NCBI GenBank assembly: GCA_016793415.1
Contig: JAEUMC010000244.1
Span: 1 to 9,239, forward strand
DNA: 9,239 nt
DNA from: Devosia sp.
GTDB lineage: Bacteria; Pseudomonadota; Alphaproteobacteria; Rhizobiales; Devosiaceae
Reading direction: 5' to 3'
Position numbers and translations under genes: made by a program. The notes under the pieces are model-generated. The model was not told the DNA's origin. It saw only the letters and a list, made by a program, of their open reading frames with translations, and did no database searches. Of this stretch, positions 1 through 6,397 are shown piece after piece (position 1 is the first letter of the stretch; every line of letters starts with the position of its first letter).

Positions 1-1
1 C

Positions 2-2968
2 AAGAAGCAGGGGCACACCTGGTTCGCCGCCGAGGTCACCGTGCCGCCGACCGCCAAGGGCAAGACGTTCGTCTTGCGCTTTTCCTCGCAGTGGCAGGAT
101 CGGCCGGGCACTACCGACCCGCAGTGCCTCGCCTATCTCGATGGCCATGTGGCGCAGGCGATCGACGGCAACCACACCGAACTGGTGATCGCGCATGACG
201 CGAAACCCGGGACCAAGCGCACCCTGCTGGTCAACGCCTTTACCTTCTTCGACCGGCCGCTGGTCGGCTTCAAGGTCGAACTGCTGGTGCGGCACGAACG
301 GGCCGAAAAACTCTATTTCGACCTGTTGACGCCGCTCGAGGTTGCTACCCGGCTGACCCAGATCGATGGCCGCCGCCATGCCATCATGAACCTCGTCGAG
401 CAGTCACTGCGGGCGCTCGACCGGCGCGGCGGGGTGACGCCGGAATTCGAGGCGTCGCTCGGCGCAGCCGAGAAGATCGCGAGGAAGATCTACGAGCTGG
501 TCGATACCGAGGTGCAGCCGACGGTCTCGGCGGTGGGCCACACCCATCTCGATGTCGGCTGGCTGTGGCGGGTGATGCATACCCGCGACAAGACCGGCCG
601 CAGCTTTGCGACGGTGCTGGCGCTGATGGCCGAGTACCCGCAATTCGTCTTCATGTACAACCAGTCGGTGCTGTTCGACTTTTTGAAGAAGGACTACCCG
701 GAGATCTGGGCCGGGGTGGTCGAGCGGGTGAAGTCGGGGCAGTTCGAGATCGAAGGCGCCATGTGGGTGGAGCCCGACGCCAATATCGTCTCGGGCGAAT
801 CCATGGTGCGCCAGATCATGCGCGGCCGCCGCTTCCACCTCGAGCATTTCGGCGTCGTGCCCAAGACCGTGTGGCTGCCCGACACCTTCGGCTATTCGGC
901 CAACATGCCGCAGATCCTCGAACGCTCCGGGCTCGAATATTTCATTACGTCGAAGCTCAGCTGGAACGATACCGACCGGCACCCCTACGACACCTTCTTC
1001 TGGCGCGGCATCGACGGCACCAAGACCAAGGCGCAACTGATCACGGCGCAGAAATTCGACAGCGAGCGGATCTTCACCACCTACAATTCCGACCTCTCGG
1101 TGTCCGAGGTGATGGGGGCCTGGAAGCGCTACGAGCCCAAGTCGGTGAACGACGAAGTGCTGGTCTGCTACGGCTATGGCGATGGCGGCGGCGGCCCGAC
1201 CCGCGCGATGATCGAGCGCGGCACGCGGCTCGAGCGCGGTATTCCCGGCGCGCCGAAGGTGAAGCTCGAGGGCATCGGGCCGTTCCTCAAACGGCTCAGC
1301 AAGCGCATGGACGAGAACGCCATGCGGTTCCCGACCTGGAACGGCGAGCTCTACCTGCAATACCACCGCGGCACGCTGACCAATGTGGCCAAGAACAAGG
1401 CCAATAATCGCCGCGCCGAGCGGGTGCTGCGCGAGCTCGAGTTCCTCAGCGCCATGGCGATGCGGACGGGAGCGCCCTACCCGAGCGAAAAACTCAACGA
1501 GTTCTGGGAGCTGGTGCTGATCAACCAGTTCCACGACATCCTGCCAGGCACTTCGATCGCCGAGGTCTATGTCGACAGCGACGCCGAGTATGCCGGACTG
1601 TTCTCGACGCTGAGCTCGGGCAACGGCCCGTGGCACAGCGCGGCCAAAGCAGTGGCGCCTACGGCCAAGGGCGGGTTGCAGCTGTTCAACTTCACTGGCC
1701 ACGCGCGCCACAAGGCACTGGCGCGCATAGAGGGCGCGACCGAGGGCTCGGCGCTGAGCCAGGGCGATACAGCTCTGCCACTGCAGAAGCTGGTGGGGGC
1801 CGATGACAGCGTGACGCTGGCGGCGCCGGCCAACCTGCCGGCGCTCGGCTGGGCATCAGCCTCGCTGCTGGCCGGTGGCAGCGCGCCCAAATCGAGCCTT
1901 TCGGCTTCGTCCAAGCACCTCGAGAATGAGCTGATCCGGGTCAGCTTCGACAAGCAGGGCGAAATCACCTCGGTGTTCGACAAGCAGCACGGCCGCGAGC
2001 TGATCGCCAAGGGCGAGACGGCCAACCGGCTCGTCGCCTACGAGGACAAGCCGCTCAACTGGGATGCCTGGGATATCGATCGCTACTTCGAGGAGCAGTT
2101 CTGGCGGCTCAGCGACGGCAAGGCGAAGCTCGAGGTAGTGGAGACCGGGCCCTATCGCGCAGCGCTGCGCATCGAGCGGCAGTATCTCAATTCGAAGGTG
2201 GTGCAGGTGGTGTCGCTGGAGGCCGGCGCCCGACAGGTCGAGTTCGATACCTTCGTCGACTGGCAGGAACGCCAGACGGTCCTGAAGGCGGAGTTCCCGT
2301 TCGATCTCAACATTTCCGAGATCCGCTCGGAGATCCAGTTCGGCCATGTGAAGCGCGCCACGCACCGCAACACCAGCTGGGACCGCGCCCGGTTCGAAGC
2401 CAGCATGCATCGCTGGGTGGACATCAGCGAACCGGATTTTGGCGCGGCGCTGCTCAACGACAGCAAGTATGGCTATGACGCGGTGGAGCAGCTGGTGCGC
2501 ATCACGCTGTTGCGCGGCGCCACCTTCCCCGACCCGGCGTCGGACCGGGGCGAGCACCGCATCAAGTATGCCCTGCTGGTGCATGAGGGGACCAGCGACC
2601 TTGCCGCCGTGCCGGTGGCAGCCGAGCGGTTCAACAATCCGGTGGCGGTGATCGGCGACGCATCGGCGCAGGCATCGGACGCCGTGCCAAGCAGCAGCTT
2701 CTCGTTCGCCTCGGTCGACAAACCGAACGTCACCCTGGAAACCGTGAAGAAGGCGGAGAAGAGCGATGTGCTGGTGTTGCGGGTATTCGAGCACGCCAAT
2801 GCCCGCGCCACTGCCACCATCAGCTTCGGCGTGCCGGTGAAATCGGCCAGGCTGGTCAACCTGATGGAAGAGGGCGGCGAGCCGGTTGCGGTCGCCGGCA
2901 ACAGCGTGACGCTGCAGCTCAAGCCGTTCGAGATTGCAACGCTGCTGCTGGAAATCGACGCCGCCTAG
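2..2968 (+). CDS. Alpha-mannosidase, glycoside hydrolase family 38 (5'-truncated by window edge)
   Basis: This is a retaining, zinc-dependent exo-alpha-mannosidase of family GH38, which removes terminal alpha-linked mannose from oligosaccharides. The frame is open from position 2, giving 988 residues here. The GTG at 41 is internal, because the codons before it (HTWFAAEVTV) already match the family's N-terminal domain; the true start lies before the window. Counting from the codon at 2, the first zinc motif HTHLD is at 180-184, the nucleophile region WLPDTFGY has its Asp at 294, a GDGGGGPT loop (Asp 394) is a candidate acid/base site, and the zinc ligand His of NQFHDILPGTS is at 511. The order is N-terminal beta domain, catalytic (beta/alpha)7 barrel, helical bundle, then beta-sandwich domains to the C-terminus. 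All key residues are present and no frameshift is seen. A signal peptide cannot be judged because the N-terminus is missing. A strong hairpin follows the stop, so it probably ends its own transcript. Family assignment is secure; substrate linkage is not known. Confidence 0.95.
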   Translation, partial: KKQGHTWFAAEVTVPPTAKGKTFVLRFSSQWQDRPGTTDPQCLAYLDGHVAQAIDGNHTELVIAHDAKPGTKRTLLVNAFTFFDRPLVGFKVELLVRHERAEKLYFDLLTPLEVATRLTQIDGRRHAIMNLVEQSLRALDRRGGVTPEFEASLGAAEKIARKIYELVDTEVQPTVSAVGHTHLDVGWLWRVMHTRDKTGRSFATVLALMAEYPQFVFMYNQSVLFDFLKKDYPEIWAGVVERVKSGQFEIEGAMWVEPDANIVSGESMVRQIMRGRRFHLEHFGVVPKTVWLPDTFGYSANMPQILERSGLEYFITSKLSWNDTDRHPYDTFFWRGIDGTKTKAQLITAQKFDSERIFTTYNSDLSVSEVMGAWKRYEPKSVNDEVLVCYGYGDGGGGPTRAMIERGTRLERGIPGAPKVKLEGIGPFLKRLSKRMDENAMRFPTWNGELYLQYHRGTLTNVAKNKANNRRAERVLRELEFLSAMAMRTGAPYPSEKLNEFWELVLINQFHDILPGTSIAEVYVDSDAEYAGLFSTLSSGNGPWHSAAKAVAPTAKGGLQLFNFTGHARHKALARIEGATEGSALSQGDTALPLQKLVGADDSVTLAAPANLPALGWASASLLAGGSAPKSSLSASSKHLENELIRVSFDKQGEITSVFDKQHGRELIAKGETANRLVAYEDKPLNWDAWDIDRYFEEQFWRLSDGKAKLEVVETGPYRAALRIERQYLNSKVVQVVSLEAGARQVEFDTFVDWQERQTVLKAEFPFDLNISEIRSEIQFGHVKRATHRNTSWDRARFEASMHRWVDISEPDFGAALLNDSKYGYDAVEQLVRITLLRGATFPDPASDRGEHRIKYALLVHEGTSDLAAVPVAAERFNNPVAVIGDASAQASDAVPSSSFSFASVDKPNVTLETVKKAEKSDVLVLRVFEHANARATATISFGVPVKSARLVNLMEEGGEPVAVAGNSVTLQLKPFEIATLLLEIDAA

Positions 2969-2995
2969 GCTCGTCCACTCCCTCAACGACACCTT

Positions 2996-3024
2996 GCGGC
3001 CGCCTCCCCCCGGGAGGCGGCCGC
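2996..3024 (+). terminator. GC-rich hairpin, probable terminator of the mannosidase transcript
   Basis: A perfect 13-bp inverted repeat lies 27 bases after the mannosidase stop: GCGGCCGCCTCCC at 2996-3008 pairs with GGGAGGCGGCCGC at 3012-3024 around a CCC loop. The bases after it (TGTCGTCTGCGCC) are only mildly T-rich, so it departs from the classic intrinsic terminator with a U run. Hairpins without a good U run after genes are common in GC-rich bacteria. It could also serve as a 3'-end stabiliser. Its position between an ending gene and a promoter-like stretch supports a transcript boundary. Confidence 0.7.
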
Positions 3025-3059
3025 TGTCGTCTGCGCCTTGGTCAGCAGCTTTTGTTCAG

Positions 3060-3100
3060 ATTTCTGCAAATTTGCAATGACTCGTTGCAAGACGAGAAAT
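3060..3100 (+). promoter_or_regulatory. Palindrome cluster, probable operator/promoter region of the sugar-uptake operon
   Basis: This A/T-richer stretch upstream of the binding-protein gene holds overlapping symmetric elements. TGCAAATTTGCA at 3065-3076 is a perfect 12-bp palindrome. TTGCAATGACTCGTTGCAA at 3072-3090 is a 19-bp inverted repeat with 8 of 9 arm positions matching around a central C. CTCGT (3081-3085) pairs with ACGAG (3092-3096). ATTTCT (3060-3065) is mirrored by AGAAAT (3095-3100). The TTGCAA at 3072 could act as a -35 box, with AGAAAT 17 bases further on as a poor -10; a start site cannot be fixed. The LacI-type regulator at the end of the operon is the natural candidate to bind here, by inference from context. 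Confidence 0.5.
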
Positions 3101-3200
3101 CTGCTGTTAGCTTCCGGCACGATCCAAGCCCGGACGGCAGCGGAACAGCCAGCGAAGCCTGGTGCGCACCGAGCGGCGTGGGATCGGACCGAGGAATCCT

Positions 3201-3215
3201 GAGGAGGAAAAACTG
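3201..3215 (+). promoter_or_regulatory. Strong Shine-Dalgarno preceding a CTG codon
   Basis: GAGGAGGAAA at 3201-3210 closely matches the anti-Shine-Dalgarno sequence. The in-frame codon 5 to 6 bases after its core is CTG at 3213. There is no ATG in this frame near it. The next plausible start, TTG at 3234, is about 27 bases from this site and has no ribosome site of its own. The upstream GTG at 3162 would translate the Shine-Dalgarno itself, as Pro-Glu-Glu-Glu-Lys. This site therefore decides the start of the binding-protein gene. Confidence 0.65.
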
Positions 3216-4541
3216 GACAACACGGTACGACGTTTGTTTGCGGCAACCGGGCGCCTGACACGGCTGGCCCTTGCCACCACGGCCCTCGCCACGCTGGCCA
3301 CCGGCGCGCTCGCCGAAGAGCTGTCGGGCACCATCACGGTATGGAGCTGGACCGCTCCGGCCGATGGCCTCGAAGCGGCGGTTGCCGGCTTCAACAAACT
3401 GCACCCGGGCGTGACGGTGAAGGTGGAAGACGTCGGCAACCCGGCGATCTGGGACAAGATCACCGCCGGCATGGCGGCCGGCGGCGCCGGGCTCGCCGAC
3501 GTGCTCAATATCGGCATCGACTATATCGGCAACTATATCGAGACCTTCCCCACCGGCCTCGTCAACCTGAGTGAAGTCGGCGCGAATGACCTCGCGGCGC
3601 AGTTCCCCTCGGGCATGTGGGCTAGCGGCTCGTCGGCTGATGGCGCCGTCTACGGCATCCCGTACGAGGTCAACACCTCGGGCTTCTTCTATCGCAAGGA
3701 CCTGTTCGATCAGGCCGGCGTCGACATCAACTCGATCGCCACCTGGGACGACCTGCTGGAAGCCGGCAAGAAGATCAAGGAAGCCACCGGAGCGCCGCTG
3801 ATCTCGATGGACAAGGCGGCGACGGTCGCCGACTCCGCCGGGCTGTGGCAGCTGCTGACGAACCTGCAGGGCAGCTTCTACTTCAACGCGGCCGGCGAAA
3901 TCACCATGAACGGGCCGGCCGGGCTCCGCTCGCTCGAGTGGATCAAAAAAGCCAATGACGCGGGCGTCGTCGCCGATATCCCGGGCGGCTGGGACAACTT
4001 CATGCTGCAGATCAAGGGGCAGACCAATGTCGCGGTGATCCCGGCGGCATCGTGGGCGGCCGGCGTGTTCGAGAACGAAGCGCCTGACATGGCGGGCAAG
4101 TGGGGCCTGAGGCTGCCGCCGTCAGTCGAGCCGGGCGGGCTGACCGCCGCGATCTCCGGCGGCACCTACCTATCGGTGGCGGGCACCAGCCCGAACAAAC
4201 AGGCGGCCTGGGAGTTCGTCAAATACGCCATGGGCACGCTCGAAGGCCAGCAGGCAACCTATGAAGGCGGCGGCATGTTCCCCGGCTTCAAGCCGATGCT
4301 GGAGAGCGACGGCTTCGTCAAGAAGAGCGCCTATTTCGATGCCGAGGTGAACAAGTTCTTCATCGACGAGCTCGGCCAGAACACCCCGACGGTGAACTAC
4401 ACCACCGATTATGCCCGGGCGCTCAAGGCCTATACCGATGCGCAGACGCAGGTGCTGCTGAGCGGCGCCGACCCCAAGACGGTGCTCGACGAGGCCGCGG
4501 CACTGGTTGCCGGCCAGACCGGCCGCGCGATCGCCAACTGA
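3213..4541 (+). CDS. ABC transporter sugar-binding protein (CUT1, family 1 extracellular solute-binding)
   Basis: This periplasmic receptor captures a sugar or oligosaccharide and delivers it to the two permeases that follow. From the CTG at 3213 it is 442 residues, normal for the family. It has a clean signal peptide: basic start (RR at 6-7, R at 14 and 17), a hydrophobic Ala/Leu/Thr core, and an ALA cleavage site after residue 34. It has no lipobox cysteine, as expected for a Gram-negative periplasmic protein. The mature chain opens with GTITVWSWTAPADG, the usual first strand, followed by FNKLHPGVTVKVEDVG and the middle motif YGIPYEVNTSGFFYRKDLFDQAGV typical of MalE/UgpB-type proteins. The overall look is closest to the lactose/arabinose (LacE/AraN-like) group, recalled from family knowledge and not searched. 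The GH36 gene downstream suggests an alpha-galactoside ligand, by inference. The start is uncertain: GTG 3162 adds 17 residues with an acidic PEEEK run, and TTG 3234 removes 7. Confidence 0.92.
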   Translation: MDNTVRRLFAATGRLTRLALATTALATLATGALAEELSGTITVWSWTAPADGLEAAVAGFNKLHPGVTVKVEDVGNPAIWDKITAGMAAGGAGLADVLNIGIDYIGNYIETFPTGLVNLSEVGANDLAAQFPSGMWASGSSADGAVYGIPYEVNTSGFFYRKDLFDQAGVDINSIATWDDLLEAGKKIKEATGAPLISMDKAATVADSAGLWQLLTNLQGSFYFNAAGEITMNGPAGLRSLEWIKKANDAGVVADIPGGWDNFMLQIKGQTNVAVIPAASWAAGVFENEAPDMAGKWGLRLPPSVEPGGLTAAISGGTYLSVAGTSPNKQAAWEFVKYAMGTLEGQQATYEGGGMFPGFKPMLESDGFVKKSAYFDAEVNKFFIDELGQNTPTVNYTTDYARALKAYTDAQTQVLLSGADPKTVLDEAAALVAGQTGRAIAN

Positions 4542-4562
4542 TACGCTCCGCCTGAGCGTTAC

Positions 4563-4613
4563 GGCGGCAGGATTATGGGTTTCCTCCCGGTCCTGCCGCC
4601 ACCCCTTTGTTTT
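4563..4613 (+). terminator. Intercistronic hairpin with T-rich tail (attenuator or transcript stabiliser)
   Basis: GGCGGCAGGA at 4563-4572 pairs perfectly with TCCTGCCGCC at 4591-4600 across an 18-base loop that contains a small inner GGG/CCC match. ACCCCTTTGTTTT follows, giving a T-rich run at 4606-4613. This resembles an intrinsic terminator placed between the binding-protein gene and the first permease. Because the permeases show no obvious promoter of their own, partial termination or 3'-end protection is the likely role, giving more binding protein than permease, as known for other ABC sugar operons. Confidence 0.65.
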
Positions 4614-4624
4614 CGGTGGTTGAG

Positions 4625-5527
4625 ATGACGTCCAAGCTGCAGCCGGCCACCCGCCGGCGCTGGCGAGGCTCCGCGCCGCGCCTCACGCCCTACCTGTTCC
4701 TGTTGCCGGTGCTGGTGCTGTTCGCCGGCTTCAAGGTCTACCCCTACCTCTATGCGGCCTGGCTGAGCCTGACCAAGATCATCAAGGGGCAGACGACGTT
4801 TGTGGGCTTAGGCAATTACGGGCGGCTCGCCGCCGACCCGATCTTCTACAAGGCGCTGACCAACACGCTGATCATCCTCGTCACCCAGGTGCCGCTGATG
4901 CTGGGGCTGGCGCTGCTGCTCGCGGTGGCCTTCAACTCGGCGCTGCTGAAATTCCGTGCCTTCTGGCGCACCGCCTATTTCGTGCCGATCGTCATGGGGC
5001 TGGTTGCCTACGGCATCCTGTTCTCGACGCTGCTCAACAGCCACCACGGGCTGGTGAACTTCCTGCTCGAGTCCGTCGGGCTGCCGCGGGTGCCGTGGCT
5101 GGCCGACCCGGTATGGGCCAAGGTGTCGATCATCATCGCGCTCACCTGGCACTACACCGGCAACAGCGCGGTGATCTACCTCGCACAACTGCAGTCGATC
5201 CCCGGCGAACTCTACGAGGCGGCCGAGATCGATGGCGCCACCGCCTGGCAGCGCTTCTGGCACATCACCCTGCCCGGGCTCCGGCCGGCCATCACCCTCA
5301 CCGTCGTGCTCTCGACCATCGGCACCCTGCAGCTCTTCGACGAGCCCTATGTGCTGACCAATGGCGGGCCCAACAATGCCACGCTGACCATCGGCATGTA
5401 CCTCTACCAGAACGGCTTCAAGTACTTCGATTTCGGCTACGCCTCGGCCATCGGCTACGTGCTGACCGGCATTATCGGAGTGATCGCGCTCATCCAGTTC
5501 CGCTTCCTGAGGGAGAAACAGGCATGA
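4625..5527 (+). CDS. ABC sugar transporter permease 1 (CUT1, MalF/LacF-like)
   Basis: This is one half of the inner-membrane channel for the imported sugar. From ATG 4625 it has 300 residues. GGTGG at 4615-4619 is a suitable ribosome site, whereas an alternative TTG at 4607 lies inside the T-rich tail of the preceding hairpin and has no ribosome site. A basic N-terminus (RRRWR) precedes about six membrane segments, near residues 21-42, 80-105, 115-137, 166-188, 220-238 and 270-293. The EAA loop that docks on the ATPase is clear at 198-217 (EAAEIDGATAWQRF then ITLPGL), and the later FDEPYVLTNGGP segment is characteristic of MalF-type CUT1 permeases. Its stop overlaps the start of the second permease, so the two are translationally coupled. 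The transport role is secure; the sugar carried cannot be read from the sequence. Confidence 0.95.
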   Translation: MTSKLQPATRRRWRGSAPRLTPYLFLLPVLVLFAGFKVYPYLYAAWLSLTKIIKGQTTFVGLGNYGRLAADPIFYKALTNTLIILVTQVPLMLGLALLLAVAFNSALLKFRAFWRTAYFVPIVMGLVAYGILFSTLLNSHHGLVNFLLESVGLPRVPWLADPVWAKVSIIIALTWHYTGNSAVIYLAQLQSIPGELYEAAEIDGATAWQRFWHITLPGLRPAITLTVVLSTIGTLQLFDEPYVLTNGGPNNATLTIGMYLYQNGFKYFDFGYASAIGYVLTGIIGVIALIQFRFLREKQA

Positions 5528-6363
5528 GGACCGATCGCAGCCTCCAAGCGCGCGGCGCCAGCCTCGCGGTCAGCATCGTCATCGCCATCGGCGGCGTGCT
5601 GATGCTGGCACCGTTCTACTGGCTGATCATCGCCAGTACGCACCGCACCAGCGACATCTTCTCCAACCCACCGAACCTGGTGCCGGGCGACCAGCTATGG
5701 GTCAACCTCACCAACCTGTTCGTCGGCGAGGGGTTTGGCCAGGCGGTGCTCAACTCCACCCTGGTGGCGACGATCTACGCGCTATTGGGCGGGCTCGTCT
5801 GTACCGCAGCCGGCTACGCCTTCGCCAAGTTCCGCTTTGCCGGACAGGGGGTGCTGTTCGGCATCGTGCTGGTGATCCTGGCGCTCCCCTCGCAGGTGAC
5901 GCTGGTGCCGCTGTTCCAGATCATGGTGCAGCTCAACTGGCTCAACACCTACCAGGCGCTGATCCTGCCCAACCTGGCGCTGCCCTTCGGCATCTTCCTG
6001 ATGCGCCAGACCATGCAGTCGGTGCCGGACGAGCTGATCCAGGCGGCGCGGGTCGATGGCGCGGGCGAGTTCCGCATCTTCGCCCAGATCGTCTTGCCGA
6101 CCATGCGACCGGCGCTGGCCGCGCTCGGCATCTTCCTGTTCCTCGCGCAGTGGAACGACTTCGTCTACCCGCTGATCGTGCTCAGGACCTCGGACGCCTA
6201 CACGGTGCCCGTCGCCCTCGCCTCGCTGCAGGGGCTCAGCGACACCGATTACGGCCAGTTGCTGGCCGGCACCATGGTCTCGGTGCTGCCGGTGCTCGGG
6301 TTGTTCCTGTTCCTGCAACGCCATTTCGTCGCCGGCATCCTCGCCGGGGCGGTCAAGCAATAG
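5524..6363 (+). CDS. ABC sugar transporter permease 2 (CUT1, MalG/LacG-like)
   Basis: This is the second half of the inner-membrane channel, pairing with the preceding permease. The start is ATG 5524, which overlaps the upstream TGA as ATGA, with GGGAG at 5511-5515 as ribosome site; the protein is 279 residues. The same frame is open well upstream inside permease 1, but that part does not resemble a permease and is discarded. About six membrane segments lie near residues 12-36, 75-98, 108-131, 143-160, 196-216 and 247-265. The family marks are AGYAFAKFRF after the second segment and the EAA-type loop at 174-192 (AARVDGAGEFRIFAQIVLP), followed by the conserved QWNDFVYPL. No ATP-binding gene follows directly; the next gene is a glycosidase 34 bases on. 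Confidence 0.95.
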   Translation: MRTDRSLQARGASLAVSIVIAIGGVLMLAPFYWLIIASTHRTSDIFSNPPNLVPGDQLWVNLTNLFVGEGFGQAVLNSTLVATIYALLGGLVCTAAGYAFAKFRFAGQGVLFGIVLVILALPSQVTLVPLFQIMVQLNWLNTYQALILPNLALPFGIFLMRQTMQSVPDELIQAARVDGAGEFRIFAQIVLPTMRPALAALGIFLFLAQWNDFVYPLIVLRTSDAYTVPVALASLQGLSDTDYGQLLAGTMVSVLPVLGLFLFLQRHFVAGILAGAVKQ

Positions 6364-6397
6364 CCTATCATATTCAAACCCTTGGGAGACTGGCACC

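Noticed and set aside
404..1711. 435-codon open frame on the minus strand across the mannosidase gene
   Set aside because: It lies wholly within a gene with a secure GH38 fold and shows His/Arg/Ala/Leu-rich composition with no recognisable domain, as expected from the GC-rich third-position bias of the + strand gene.
2934..2939. Another TTGCAA near the end of the mannosidase gene
   Set aside because: It is a single six-base match inside coding sequence with no paired arm, which chance explains.
1856..2992. 378-codon minus-strand open frame over the mannosidase 3' half
   Set aside because: Composition is again that of an antisense shadow (His/Arg/Leu/Gln-rich), with no motif and no ribosome site tied to a conserved start.
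3052..3258. Small + strand open frame (68 codons) over the palindrome cluster and leader
   Set aside because: It begins at a TTG without a ribosome site, runs through the probable operator and into the binding-protein gene, and has no recognisable features. It is more likely untranslated leader.
5095..5523. Upstream in-frame extension of permease 2 into permease 1
   Set aside because: The stretch is Arg/His-rich shadow sequence. The ATG at 5524 has a good ribosome site, the ATGA overlap and a proper first membrane segment.
6364..6397. A/T-richer gap with TATCATATT resembling a -10 box before the GH36 gene
   Set aside because: No reasonable -35 box lies 16-18 bases before it, and the 34-base gap fits simple co-transcription.
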